DNA from: Acinetobacter tibetensis
GTDB taxonomy: Bacteria > Pseudomonadota > Gammaproteobacteria > Pseudomonadales > Moraxellaceae
Direction of reading: 5' to 3'
Assembly (NCBI RefSeq): GCF_023824315.1
Contig: NZ_CP098732.1
Location: 2,480,001 to 2,544,000, forward strand
DNA length: 64,000 nucleotides
The translations under genes were made by a program, and so were the position numbers. This document shows positions 32,232 through 42,003 of the stretch, in pieces (positions within the stretch are counted from its first letter, which is position 1; each line of letters begins with the position of its first letter). The notes beneath the pieces were generated by a model. It saw only the letters and a program-made list of their open reading frames with translations. It was not told where the DNA came from and made no database searches.

Positions 32232-33569
32232 TTAATCTGACTTCACCTGTTTAGGAAACTGCACTTGCACAAATAAACCACCCAGAGTTTGGCTCTTACC
32301 AAACTGAATTTTCCCACCTAAATGTTCTGTTGCTTTTTGCACAATCGAAAGACCTAGCCCACTTCCCATCTCTAAGTGATGATGAATGCGATAAAAGCGT
32401 TTCATGATCTGTTCATACAAAGCAGGGTCAATTCCAGGCCCACTGTCTTCAACTTGAATAATGGCCTCATTGCCTTGTGAAAAAATCGAGACATTAATCA
32501 CGCCATTTTTAGGCGTGTATTTAATTGCATTATCAATCAAATTATAAATAATGGAGCGTACAGCAGACTCTAAACCATTCACCAATACTTCCTCTTGGCG
32601 CTCCATACCCAAATCAATCTCTTTCTGCAAAGCCACGTGAATGAGTTGTTCGACACAGTTTACTGCCACTTGGTTTAAGTAAAATGGCTGTTGCTGCATG
32701 GTATGTAAGCTACTTGCATCTTGCTTGGCTAAATCAAGTAACTGGCTAATTAAATGCTGAATACGAATTAAACCTTGGCTCAAATTTTCCAAGGCCATGT
32801 TTTCTGGAAATTCACGCAATAAAATCTGCATTTGTAAATTAAGTGCTGTAATTGGTGTTCTTAACTCATGTGCTGCATCTGCAATGAACTGACGCTGCTC
32901 TTGTTGCGCCGACTCAATACGTTCAAGTAAATAATTCATCTCTTGAATGGTGGGGATTAACTCAACAGGATAACGATTCAGCGTAATTGGAGTGAGTTCA
33001 TCTAGATCACGGCGGGCAATTTCTTGTCTAAACTCATCCATGGGTCTTAGACTGCGTAAAATCACCCAGCCCAAGCCCCATAAAATAAATGGGATCATCA
33101 CCAGATATGGCACAAACATACTGGTGGCTAGTTCTAAGGCTAAATGACTTCTTGCAGAAAAAGGTTGGCTGACCTGAATTTGATACTTTTCAGTAGGTAA
33201 CACATACATGCGCCACACCCCTTGCGTGGTGGAGCGGTCATAAAAACCTGCCTGATTTACGCCGTGTAATAACAAATTAAATTGATGCTGCGGATGTTCT
33301 TGCTTTTCCCAGACATCAATAAACAAGTCTTCTTCATGATAGCGTTTATGAATATCAAAATGGCTTTTGATTGGCTTAGGATCATGTACAGCAACACGTT
33401 CCGCAAGATTTTTCATTTGGGCATCAAGAATTTCATCCAGTTCACCCAATGAAATCCAGTATGCCGTTGCAATTAACATGCCTCCCAACAGCAAACTAAA
33501 CCCTGAAACAAAAATCAGTAATCTTTTCTTTAAAGATGTTTGTGTTGGCATTGCGTGCAATTGCTGCAT
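32232..33569 (-). CDS. pmrB: Sensor histidine kinase PmrB
   Basis: 445 aa two-helix sensor. Membrane helices at about 15-37 and 150-172 enclose a periplasmic sensor loop. The H-box is AADAAHELRTPIT, the N-box NLIDNAIKYTP, G1 VEDSGPGID and G2 GSGLGLSIVQ. It pairs with PmrA, 8 bases upstream. Changes in this protein are a known route to polymyxin resistance in Acinetobacter. AAGGATTCT precedes the ATG. Last gene of pmrCAB. Confidence 0.93.
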   Translation of the reverse strand: MQQLHAMPTQTSLKKRLLIFVSGFSLLLGGMLIATAYWISLGELDEILDAQMKNLAERVAVHDPKPIKSHFDIHKRYHEEDLFIDVWEKQEHPQHQFNLLLHGVNQAGFYDRSTTQGVWRMYVLPTEKYQIQVSQPFSARSHLALELATSMFVPYLVMIPFILWGLGWVILRSLRPMDEFRQEIARRDLDELTPITLNRYPVELIPTIQEMNYLLERIESAQQEQRQFIADAAHELRTPITALNLQMQILLREFPENMALENLSQGLIRIQHLISQLLDLAKQDASSLHTMQQQPFYLNQVAVNCVEQLIHVALQKEIDLGMERQEEVLVNGLESAVRSIIYNLIDNAIKYTPKNGVINVSIFSQGNEAIIQVEDSGPGIDPALYEQIMKRFYRIHHHLEMGSGLGLSIVQKATEHLGGKIQFGKSQTLGGLFVQVQFPKQVKSD

Positions 33570-33576
33570 AGAATCC

Positions 33577-34254
33577 TTAATCCAATTTACCTAAGCGATA
33601 ACCCATACCACGAATGGTGCGGATAAAATCTTTACCCAACTTTGCACGCAAGTGATGAACATAAACTTCAATTGTATTGCTATTTACTTCGCTATCAAAG
33701 TCGTACAGCTTATCTTCTAAATTGGCTTTGGAAAAAATCTTATTCGGATAACTGACCAATGGCACCAGTATTGCCCATTCACGATTGGAAAGCTCCAACT
33801 CATGCCCATGCAATAAAGCAATGTGCTGCTCAACATCTAACACCAAATCACCGTAACGAAGCATCAATGTTTCACTTGAGGCTGCTTCTTGAGTAGTGCG
33901 ACGCAATAAAGCTTGAATACGTGCCAAAAGTTCTACAAATTCATAAGGCTTGACCAGATAATCATCTGCCCCCTGATTCAAACCATCCACCCGATTTTGC
34001 ACCTGATCACGTGCAGAAATAATCAAAACAGGTAAATTCGGAAAACTTTGACGGATTTTTGTCAACACCTGCATCCCATCCATCATGGGCAAGCCCAAAT
34101 CCAACAACACAGCATCAAAACTTTGCTGTTGTAGGAGCTTTAGCGCATCAAGTCCATTGTTTACCCATTCCACCTGAAAATCATGCAACTCCAATAGGGT
34201 TTTGCTAGATTCAGCAATCATGAAATCATCTTCAATCATTAAGATTTTGGTCAT
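33577..34254 (-). CDS. pmrA: Response regulator PmrA
   Basis: 225 aa OmpR-type regulator. The receiver begins MTKILMIEDDFMIAES with phospho-acceptor Asp in LLDLGLPMMDGM and Lys in YLVKPYEF. The winged helix contains NREWAILVPL and SNTIEVYVHHLRAKLG. An ATG 9 bases upstream (34263) is possible; the MTKILMIEDD start matches A. baumannii PmrA. It lies 15 bases after pmrC. Confidence 0.94.
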   Translation of the reverse strand: MTKILMIEDDFMIAESSKTLLELHDFQVEWVNNGLDALKLLQQQSFDAVLLDLGLPMMDGMQVLTKIRQSFPNLPVLIISARDQVQNRVDGLNQGADDYLVKPYEFVELLARIQALLRRTTQEAASSETLMLRYGDLVLDVEQHIALLHGHELELSNREWAILVPLVSYPNKIFSKANLEDKLYDFDSEVNSNTIEVYVHHLRAKLGKDFIRTIRGMGYRLGKLD

Positions 34255-34269
34255 TCTGCTCATCCTAAC

Positions 34270-35946
34270 TTATGCCTTTCCTATTGGATTCGTTGCACAT
34301 TGTTTTAACATATCATTTTTATCATCAATCACTTGGGTTTTCACACCCAATAAGGACAATAAAGTTGGAAATAAATTATCCTGACTGCGTGCAATTTGTT
34401 GTTGCTGCTGCAAGCAATTGACTTGGCTTGCATTATGCTGTTGCCATGTTGGTGAGAACCACATAATCATCGGCACATGAGTTTGCTGAATTGGTGCAAT
34501 TGCATAAGGCGCACCATGTAAATACATGCCACTTTCACCCGTCGACTCACCATGATCCGATAAATACCAGAAGCCCGTTTGATGATTTGGCACATCTTTA
34601 ATGGTCTGAATCACCTGATTTAAAATATGGTCTGTATACACAATCGAGTTGTCATAACTGTTCAGCAATTCATCTCGGCTACAACCTTGAATGGCATTGG
34701 TTGCACACATTGGCTTAAAAGGTTGGAACTGCTCCGTCGAACGTTTGTAATAGGCTGGACCATGACTGCCCATCTGGTGTAGTACGATCAGTTGAGGTGT
34801 TTTATCTTGAGCTGGAATGCTCGCCAAATATGACTTCAAGCTATCCACCAAAACTTCGTCCATGCATTCACCTTCAGCATCACACCACTTTTGTTTTAAT
34901 GCTGCTGGAATTTCAAACTTATGTACGCGGTCACAAGCCCCTTTACAGCCCGAGTTATTATCAATCCATGTCACTTTATAGCCCGCACGTTGTGCAATAT
35001 CGAGTAAACCTTCTCGATGACCCGCCAACTGTTCATCATAATCTTCACGTGGCATTCCTGAGAACATACATGGCACCGATACCGCAGTTGCCGTACCACA
35101 AGAACTCACTTGACTAAAGTTAATGACATTTTGTTTAGACAATTCTGGATTGGTATTCTTCGCATAACCATTTAAAGAAAAACTCTCCGCACGAGCTGTT
35201 TCACCCACCACCAAAACCATGAGTTTAGGCATTCCTTCTGCACTGGTATTAATTACTCGATGTGCATCAGTCCCATAGGTCACTAGGGGTAAATTTTCTT
35301 TTGGTTTCTGTTTACGGTAATACGATAAAGTCGAAGCAATGGTATTTTGTGGTGAAATCATGCCTTTTAAATCACGATGTTCACGGAAAATCGCTGCAAA
35401 ATCGACATAGAACACAAAAAGTAACCCTCCGATAACCGCCAACGAGCCCACAATATGCAAGCTCTTGCTCAACAGTTGTTTCAATAGAGGTTTGTTTTCA
35501 ATGCGAATCAGTGCAATCAACACCATTGGCACCACGACCATAAACATGCTCCACACTACAAACTGCATAGAAAATAAATCCAATGCTTCTTTAGTGTCGG
35601 TTTGCATCATGTTTTGGACTTGCCCAGGTGAAATCACGACACCTAAACCATTCACAAAATAAGCTGTTAATCCGCCTACAAAAACCAAAAAAAACGCCAA
35701 AATTTTAGCATTCCATTTCCACTGAAATAACTGTAAAACTACGTTATAGAGTGCGACTACAACTAACACCGTCGCAAATATAAAAGTATAGGATTTAACA
35801 CCTTGATAAGGCGTGATTAATTGAATTTGCTTATAAAAAGCAAAATTCAGTGCAATACCTAACCAAAGTGCCAGTAACAAGTTAAATTGATGAAGAGCCA
35901 GTGGCGGAAGAAACTGTTTAAGTCGTTCGAGGCGGGTCAAATTCAT
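34270..35946 (-). CDS. pmrC: Lipid A phosphoethanolamine transferase PmrC (EptA)
   Basis: 558 aa. Five N-terminal membrane helices (about 20-180) precede a periplasmic sulfatase-fold domain. The catalytic Thr sits in VVGETARAESFSLNGY, metal ligands in WYLSDHGES and YLHGAPYA, and paired cysteines (SSCGTATAVSVPC, GCKGAC) are typical disulfides. It adds phosphoethanolamine to lipid A phosphates and lowers polymyxin binding. First gene of pmrCAB; no strong ribosome site is seen before the ATG. Confidence 0.94.
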   Translation of the reverse strand: MNLTRLERLKQFLPPLALHQFNLLLALWLGIALNFAFYKQIQLITPYQGVKSYTFIFATVLVVVALYNVVLQLFQWKWNAKILAFFLVFVGGLTAYFVNGLGVVISPGQVQNMMQTDTKEALDLFSMQFVVWSMFMVVVPMVLIALIRIENKPLLKQLLSKSLHIVGSLAVIGGLLFVFYVDFAAIFREHRDLKGMISPQNTIASTLSYYRKQKPKENLPLVTYGTDAHRVINTSAEGMPKLMVLVVGETARAESFSLNGYAKNTNPELSKQNVINFSQVSSCGTATAVSVPCMFSGMPREDYDEQLAGHREGLLDIAQRAGYKVTWIDNNSGCKGACDRVHKFEIPAALKQKWCDAEGECMDEVLVDSLKSYLASIPAQDKTPQLIVLHQMGSHGPAYYKRSTEQFQPFKPMCATNAIQGCSRDELLNSYDNSIVYTDHILNQVIQTIKDVPNHQTGFWYLSDHGESTGESGMYLHGAPYAIAPIQQTHVPMIMWFSPTWQQHNASQVNCLQQQQQIARSQDNLFPTLLSLLGVKTQVIDDKNDMLKQCATNPIGKA

Positions 35947-36011
35947 TTTACGCAGTTCAATAATCTATACGTTTATCACTGTATAAACTCAAACTTAAAT
36001 CTGACTTAAAA

Positions 36012-36048
36012 CAAAAAAAGGACGCTGCTTTTGCACCGTCCTTTTGAA
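36012..36048 (-). terminator. Intrinsic terminator after porin gene
   Basis: AAAGGACG / CGTCCTTT stem with a T-run on the minus strand, 20 bases past the porin stop. Confidence 0.8.
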
Positions 36049-36067
36049 TGGATTTTTTTATTAAAAA

Positions 36068-37219
36068 TTAGAATTTAAATTCTAAGCCAGTACCTACAAC
36101 TGGTTGTTTAGTTTCATCATCACCTTGTTCAAGCGTTAAGTAACCACCGTAACCATACATCTTCACTTGCTTGCTGAATGCATAATCTACGCCAGCCATA
36201 ATTTGGTCAGCATCATAGTCATCTTTGTTAGATTTAAAGCTAGTCGTGTTTGCACTGTATTGTGCTTTGATGGTCCACGCTTTTGCAGATGGAATGTTAT
36301 ATTCCGCCCCCACTAACCAACCATCAGACTTATCAATATCTTGGGCATTTGCTAGGTTTGTAGCATAATCCGATGCTTTAGTATCTGCATATGTTGTTTC
36401 TTCTACTTCAGAAGTTTGGTAAAGCGCTTTTAAAGACAAGCTGTTGTCAAGCACATTTAAACGACCAATCGCACGTAGAGTGTTTGCTGCTGCAAAAGCT
36501 GTACCTGCTACACCGCTCGTGACTTCTGCTACAGATGCATTTGTCATACCACGACCTGCAAAAGTCGTTGGAACCGCTTTGTCATAAGCAACACCCGCTA
36601 CAAACATTGGGCTGTCATAGACCAAAGATGCAGACCAAGTATCGCCTAAACCACGACCCGCAGCTTTAGAAGCACCATTACCTTTAGAAATACCACTAGC
36701 TTCACCAGTTGCAAGTAAAGCATTAAATTTGACTGCACCTGTAGGTAATGTCAGTGCTGGCGCTTCATAGACCACAACATTTGCAAGACGAGTCTCACCC
36801 GTCATAATGCCTGTGATGTCCGCTTTATTGGCAACATAGTTGTTGAATGTATCCACAACACCAGAAAGTTGTTTTAATGGGGTATCATGCGCGCCCACTT
36901 TTACTGTACCTAATTTGGCATCTTTTAAACCCACGTAACGGTTACGTGCAGACCAATCTGTGCCATCACCATCGGCATTGAAAGCCCATTCAGCAAGGTA
37001 AACTGCGCTTAAACGGTCATTTAGTTTTTCATCACCTTTGACACCAAGGTAAGAGCTGTTTGAACTGACTTCGACTACATCTTTATCTGAAGTGCCCGAA
37101 GCATTATCTTCTGGTAAATAGTCCACACTCGCATCAATCTCACCATAAAACGTTGGTGCCGCAAAAGTTGAACCCGCTAACAAACTTAAAGCAATCGCTG
37201 CTGCAATTTTGGTTTTCAT
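36068..37219 (-). CDS. Gram-negative outer-membrane porin
   Basis: 383 aa. Signal peptide MKTKIAAAIALSLLAGSTFA, then a beta-barrel of the general porin type: FYGEIDASVDYL start, SYLGVKGDEKLNDRLSAVYL, NRYVGLKDAKLGTVKVGAHD (typical of OmpC/porin-4 families) and terminal Phe in GTGLEFKF for BAM recognition. It is not recognisably OmpA, CarO or Omp33. AGGG precedes the ATG. A long upstream AT-rich leader suggests its own promoter. Confidence 0.85.
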   Translation of the reverse strand: MKTKIAAAIALSLLAGSTFAAPTFYGEIDASVDYLPEDNASGTSDKDVVEVSSNSSYLGVKGDEKLNDRLSAVYLAEWAFNADGDGTDWSARNRYVGLKDAKLGTVKVGAHDTPLKQLSGVVDTFNNYVANKADITGIMTGETRLANVVVYEAPALTLPTGAVKFNALLATGEASGISKGNGASKAAGRGLGDTWSASLVYDSPMFVAGVAYDKAVPTTFAGRGMTNASVAEVTSGVAGTAFAAANTLRAIGRLNVLDNSLSLKALYQTSEVEETTYADTKASDYATNLANAQDIDKSDGWLVGAEYNIPSAKAWTIKAQYSANTTSFKSNKDDYDADQIMAGVDYAFSKQVKMYGYGGYLTLEQGDDETKQPVVGTGLEFKF

Positions 37220-37353
37220 TAAATCATTTCCCTGGTGTTAATTTTGTTACAAATATTACATTGCAGTCACATATTACAAAAGGATTAATTTTTTATTTAT
37301 ATATATGTTTTAATACTTTAGGCTAACAATAACTAAACAACTGAATTGTAACA

Positions 37354-38646
37354 TTATTTTTCACACCTCACCCATCGAAAAATTGTAACAAGGCAGAGTA
37401 TTGCGATAAAAATGATCAAAAATAGATAATTTGTATAGCCTAAAACATCAGCAATCAAACCGCTCAAGCTATATAACACACCACTAACCGTTGCCATAAC
37501 AGCGACCTGAAAGGTGAAATCTGTGGCTGCGTACTCAGCACGACTATATTGCATCACGACCGTTAGCATCACCACTAACAACAATGCAGCAATCAAATCC
37601 TCAGCCGCATTAATGGCATAAATCACAATAGGCGCTACGGTCTGTTGCTGTTCATATTGATAAGCTAACCAAGCATAGGCCGCTAATGACATAATTTTAA
37701 GCCAAGAAAAAAACCACAATGCTTGAGCGCGGCACATCGTTCTGAGTAACGCCCCTGCCAAACCAGCCCCGCATAAAGCTGCTATTGCGCCCAACATGGT
37801 CACATACAAACCTATTTGACTAAAACTTAAGCCCAAGTCAACCATTAATGGTTTAAGTAAGGGACCAGCAAGCCCATCTGCGACTTTAAATGTCAACAAC
37901 ACCCAGAGCCAACGCCATAACACAGGGCTGCTTCGGTAATAGGCGACATAATCGGTAATGGCTTTCCATTTTTGCTGTCTTGAGCTTGAAGTCGGATACT
38001 GAACCCGATGATGTGAACGTTCCTGATACAACAAAATGGGCAAGCTATTCAGAAGAACAATCACCGCCATTATCCCAAAGGTACTACGCCACTCAAGCCA
38101 GTCCAGCATCCAGAGCACGGCTCCGCCACCGACAATAAACCCCAAACGAGAACCAATCACTTGAAAGGTGTTACCCCAGTGCTGCTGTTCAGATTTTAAA
38201 ATGCGAACCGCCAGACCATCCGTTGCAATATCTTGCGTAGCACCTACAACGTTCAAACTCATTAAGACAATAAAAAATAAAAATAAATATTGAGGTTGAT
38301 CTAATGCATGAATGGGTAAAAATGACAGTGCAATCAATGCAATGACCGTGAGCAACTGTGTGGGAATAATCCAACTACGATAATGCCCACGCTGATGATT
38401 TCCAAAACGGTCTACCCAAGGTGCCCAAAAAATTTTGATTGACCACGGCAACATTAATAAGCCGAAACCACCAATATGCGCCAGTGAGACACCTTCTGCA
38501 CGCAGAATGACAGGAAGTGCATGAGTCATAAATCCCACAGGCAAACCTTGCGCCCAATATAGAGAGAACAGCAAAAGATAAACATTCTGTGCAATAGGCA
38601 TAAGCCGTAATCCTACGATGGGTTCTTGATGTACCGCAGTGAGCAT
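37354..38646 (-). CDS. MFS transporter, AmpG-like
   Basis: About 430 aa, twelve hydrophobic segments. The N-terminus (LFSLYWAQGLPVGFMTHALP) and PWSIKIFWAPWVDRFGNHQRGHYRSW resemble AmpG/PAT-type major-facilitator proteins, which import muropeptides or acyl-CoA-like compounds. The start is uncertain: a TTG at 38676, ATG at 38646 and ATG at 38601 (with AGGA upstream) are all in frame. Substrate not determined. Confidence 0.75.
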   Translation of the reverse strand: MLTAVHQEPIVGLRLMPIAQNVYLLLFSLYWAQGLPVGFMTHALPVILRAEGVSLAHIGGFGLLMLPWSIKIFWAPWVDRFGNHQRGHYRSWIIPTQLLTVIALIALSFLPIHALDQPQYLFLFFIVLMSLNVVGATQDIATDGLAVRILKSEQQHWGNTFQVIGSRLGFIVGGGAVLWMLDWLEWRSTFGIMAVIVLLNSLPILLYQERSHHRVQYPTSSSRQQKWKAITDYVAYYRSSPVLWRWLWVLLTFKVADGLAGPLLKPLMVDLGLSFSQIGLYVTMLGAIAALCGAGLAGALLRTMCRAQALWFFSWLKIMSLAAYAWLAYQYEQQQTVAPIVIYAINAAEDLIAALLLVVMLTVVMQYSRAEYAATDFTFQVAVMATVSGVLYSLSGLIADVLGYTNYLFLIIFIAILCLVTIFRWVRCEK

Positions 38647-38742
38647 TTTTGCACATCGAAGCTTACATTTTGCCAATGAAGCCCTAATTCCGAAAGCGTA
38701 ATATCAAGAAAAACTAAGAATATTTGTCAGGATGACAAGCCC

Positions 38743-39369
38743 ATGTCCGCTTCATATTTCCCTGTGCTCCCCCCTCACGTGCCGACACGAGGTAGCACAT
38801 TGAGCAAGCAATTTTTTCGGCAGCTTTTTCTGGCGCAAGGCTGGTCTTTTTCTGGTGAATTTCCAGACTTGCCTAAAGCAGTTGCCATTATTTCACCGCA
38901 CACCTCTAATATTGATGCTTGGCATGGCTTTACTGCACTATTGGGTTTAGGCATTCAAATTACCGTGTTTGGTAAACATACGTTGTTTAAAACACCGCTC
39001 AAACCGCTGTTAAAATGGATTGGCGTGATTCCTGTTAATCGCACCTCCCCACATGGTTTAATAAAGCAAATTGTTCAAATCATTCAAGCAAAAGAGCAGA
39101 TTTGGGTGGGTATGGCACCCGAAGGTACACGAAAAAGTGCCACCAGCATCAAAAGTGGTTTTTATCGTATCGCGGTCGCTGCCAATATTCCAATTGTCAT
39201 GTTTGCCTTTGATTATGATCAGAAAACCATTCGTTGTTTAGGTGTCTTTTATCCAAGTGGTGACTTTAGTCAAGATTTACCCAAAATTTTAGCCTGTTAT
39301 GCAGGACAATTCTCTGCGAAAAATCCTGAATGGTTGGCAAAACCGTTACAAACTCTCGTCAAAAAGTGA
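38743..39369 (+). CDS. Glycerolphosphate-type acyltransferase
   Basis: 208 aa. Acyltransferase block I is SPHTSNIDAWHG (HxxxxD as H-TSNI-D), block III is APEGTRK, and GVIPVNRTSPHG fits block II. It is likely a 1-acylglycerol-3-phosphate acyltransferase-like enzyme of the inner membrane. It is divergent from the MFS gene and followed by a patatin-like lipase, suggesting phospholipid turnover. Confidence 0.82.
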   Translation: MSASYFPVLPPHVPTRGSTLSKQFFRQLFLAQGWSFSGEFPDLPKAVAIISPHTSNIDAWHGFTALLGLGIQITVFGKHTLFKTPLKPLLKWIGVIPVNRTSPHGLIKQIVQIIQAKEQIWVGMAPEGTRKSATSIKSGFYRIAVAANIPIVMFAFDYDQKTIRCLGVFYPSGDFSQDLPKILACYAGQFSAKNPEWLAKPLQTLVKK

Positions 39370-39429
39370 CTGGAAATATGTGTCAAAATTTGCTCTGATG
39401 TGCGCAACTTTTATCCTGTTTAGAGTGCA

Positions 39430-40356
39430 ATGACTCAGCTACGCTTTTTTCAATATGGCTTAATTGGCTTACTTGGTTTTACCCTCGCAGGTTGTGATAA
39501 AACCGCAACCAAACCACCTGTAACTACCCCGATCAAGGCTCGTGAACCTGTAATTGCGATTGCTCTTGGTGGGGGTGGTGCCAAAGGTTTTGCCCATATT
39601 GGCGTGCTCAAAGTCTTAGAGTCACATGGCATTAAACCCAAAATTGTCACTGGTACCAGTGCGGGAAGTTTTGTCGGCAGCATCTATGCCAGTGGCAAAA
39701 GCCCCTATCAATTGCAACAGCTCGCACTCCAATTGCAAGAGTCAGACCTACGTGATTTAACCTTAAATAATCAAGGCATTGTATTGGGGCAAAAATTACA
39801 GAACTACGTCAATAAAAATGTAAGTAATCAACCTATTGAAAAATTCCCAATACGCTTTGCAGCAGTTGCAACACGCTTAGACAATGGTAAAAAGGCGGAC
39901 TTTATTTCTGGCAATGCGGGTCAAGCTGTACGTGCCTCGTGCAGTATTCCGAATGTCTTTGTTCCTACAACCATTCGTGGCAGTAAATATGTTGATGGTG
40001 GCTTGGTCAGTCCTATTCCTGTAACTACAGCAAAAGCCATGGGTGCAGATATTGTCATTGCGGTCGATATTTCTGCCCGCCCTGTCGGCAATAAACCGCT
40101 CAACATGTGGGGCTTACTCGACCAAACCATTAATATTATGGGACAGCAAAGTATTAATACCGAGCTGAATCAGGCCAATATTGTGATTCAACCCAAAGTC
40201 GGTCATGTTGGTACTTTAGACTTGAAAGCCAGCAATGCATCCATCCTTGAAGGTGAAAAAGCGGCACAACTCAAAATTAAAGCCATTGAAACGGCTATTA
40301 GTAACTTTAAAAAGTCACCCGCAGCATTTAAACCTGTGCCAAAAGCAAAATTTTAA
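39430..40356 (+). CDS. Patatin-like phospholipase, lipoprotein
   Basis: 308 aa. Lipoprotein signal ends GFTLAGCDK. Patatin features: oxyanion-hole GGGGAKGFAHIGVL, nucleophile elbow GTSAG (Ser about 75) and DGG of the Ser-Asp dyad in YVDGGLVSPIPV. RssA/NTE-like serine esterase, probably anchored in the envelope. 60 bases after the acyltransferase. Confidence 0.88.
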   Translation: MTQLRFFQYGLIGLLGFTLAGCDKTATKPPVTTPIKAREPVIAIALGGGGAKGFAHIGVLKVLESHGIKPKIVTGTSAGSFVGSIYASGKSPYQLQQLALQLQESDLRDLTLNNQGIVLGQKLQNYVNKNVSNQPIEKFPIRFAAVATRLDNGKKADFISGNAGQAVRASCSIPNVFVPTTIRGSKYVDGGLVSPIPVTTAKAMGADIVIAVDISARPVGNKPLNMWGLLDQTINIMGQQSINTELNQANIVIQPKVGHVGTLDLKASNASILEGEKAAQLKIKAIETAISNFKKSPAAFKPVPKAKF

Positions 40357-40456
40357 ATAAACACTTTTTTTAATATTCATCATCTTAGACATCTGTTACA
40401 GTGAATATTGATGCCTTTGTAAGCACTATTCACTAACACAATACACGAGTAGATGT

Positions 40457-40930
40457 ATGGAATTTGTTTTTGAACCGTGGCACTGGTTTGTCCTCGGTGT
40501 TTTATTAATGCTGTCTGAATTGATCCTTCCCGCTTTTGCAGCGTTGTGGTTTGGGATTAGTGCAATTTTGGTGGGTATTTTATTGTGGATTTTTCCTGCC
40601 CTCGACTCAACAGCACAATTGGTGCTGTGGATGATTCTGTCTATTCTTTGTACCGTCGCATGGTTTAAATTCATAAAACCGCTTTCCATTGATAAAACCA
40701 AAGCTGGACTTTCGCGCGAAGCGACCATCGGTCAGGTCGGAATGGTCATTCAAGTCAATATGGAACATGAACAAATCCGCGTACGATTTCCAATGCCTGT
40801 TTTAGGCTCCGATGAATGGAGCTGCCGCACTCTCGCTAACGTCAATGTAGGCGATCGGGTACGCGTGGTCGATATTCTGGGGAATGATCTTGTGGTACAA
40901 CCACATCGTCCAAATCATGACAATCAATAA
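40457..40930 (+). CDS. NfeD-like membrane protein
   Basis: 157 aa: two or three N-terminal membrane helices (residues 8-75) and a C-terminal OB-fold domain (REATIGQVGMVIQ ... VGDRVRVVDILGNDLVV). NfeD proteins partner with SPFH/stomatin proteins, and the next gene, 14 bases on, is such a protein. Confidence 0.88.
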   Translation: MEFVFEPWHWFVLGVLLMLSELILPAFAALWFGISAILVGILLWIFPALDSTAQLVLWMILSILCTVAWFKFIKPLSIDKTKAGLSREATIGQVGMVIQVNMEHEQIRVRFPMPVLGSDEWSCRTLANVNVGDRVRVVDILGNDLVVQPHRPNHDNQ

Positions 40931-40944
40931 AAGCGAGTAAAACT

Positions 40945-41799
40945 ATGTCAGCGGGATCTATTATTGTTATTGCGTTGTTGGCCTTTGTCGGCATCACGAT
41001 TTTTAAGGGGGTTCGTATTGTTCCCCAAGGCTACAAATGGATTGTACAACGTCTAGGTAAATACCATACGACCTTAAGTCCTGGTCTTAACTTTGTTATT
41101 CCATATGTGGATGAAGTGGCTTACAAAGTCACCACCAAAGATATTGTGCTGGATATTCCATCACAAGAAGTGATTACCCGTGATAACGCGGTTATTATGA
41201 TGAATGCCGTCGCATACATTAACCTAACCACACCTGAAAAAGCAGTCTACGGGATTGAAAATTACACGTGGGCAATTCAAAACTTGGTACAGACCTCACT
41301 GCGTTCAATTGTTGGGGAAATGGATTTGGATGATGCTCTCTCTTCTCGTGACCATATTAAAGCCAAGCTAAAAGCAGCCATTTCTGATGACATTGCAGAT
41401 TGGGGTATTACCTTAAAAACAGTCGAGATCCAAGACATTCAGCCTTCACAAACCATGCAATCTGCCATGGAGGCACAGGCTGCTGCCGAGCGTCAACGTC
41501 GTGCGACTGTCACCAAAGCCGATGGCGAAAAACAAGCTGCTATTTTAGAAGCCGATGGACGTCTTGAAGCTTCGCGCCGCGATGCGGAAGCACAAGTCGT
41601 TTTGGCCGAAGCTTCACAGCGTGCCATTGAAATGGTGAGTTCAGCCGTGGGTGATAAAGAAATTCCTGTTGCCTATCTGCTAGGTGAACAGTATGTCAAA
41701 GCCATGCAAGAAATGGCGAAATCGAATAATGCCAAGACGGTAGTATTACCTGCGGATATTTTAAATACTATTCGTGGTGTCATGGGACGTAATAATTAA
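40945..41799 (+). CDS. SPFH/Band 7 stomatin-like protein
   Basis: 284 aa. One N-terminal membrane helix, then the Band 7 domain (VPQGYKWIVQRLGKYHTTLSPGLNF, IPSQEVITRDNAVIMMNAVA) and a charged coiled coil (EAQAAAERQRRATVTKADGEK). Forms ring-shaped scaffolds in the inner membrane, probably with the upstream NfeD protein. Resembles QmcA. Confidence 0.9.
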   Translation: MSAGSIIVIALLAFVGITIFKGVRIVPQGYKWIVQRLGKYHTTLSPGLNFVIPYVDEVAYKVTTKDIVLDIPSQEVITRDNAVIMMNAVAYINLTTPEKAVYGIENYTWAIQNLVQTSLRSIVGEMDLDDALSSRDHIKAKLKAAISDDIADWGITLKTVEIQDIQPSQTMQSAMEAQAAAERQRRATVTKADGEKQAAILEADGRLEASRRDAEAQVVLAEASQRAIEMVSSAVGDKEIPVAYLLGEQYVKAMQEMAKSNNAKTVVLPADILNTIRGVMGRNN

Positions 41800-41832
41800 T
41801 CCGACGGATGAGATTCCTTTGCATTTCAGCAA

Positions 41833-41866
41833 AATAGGCAGTTTATGACTGCCTATTCTTTTTTTT
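41833..41866 (+). terminator. Intrinsic terminator of NfeD-SPFH operon
   Basis: AATAGGCAGT / ACTGCCTATT hairpin, TTATG loop, then a long T-run. Confidence 0.88.
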
Positions 41867-42003
41867 AGAACAAAAAAAACAGAAAACTTTGTGGATTTAT
41901 GTTTAAATCCCGCGCTTATTTTCAGGATATTGTTTGCTTTTTGTAACAATCAAGTGCAAAAAGCTACATTCTAGTTCGTGATTTAACTCCCAAGGATAAG
42001 CGT

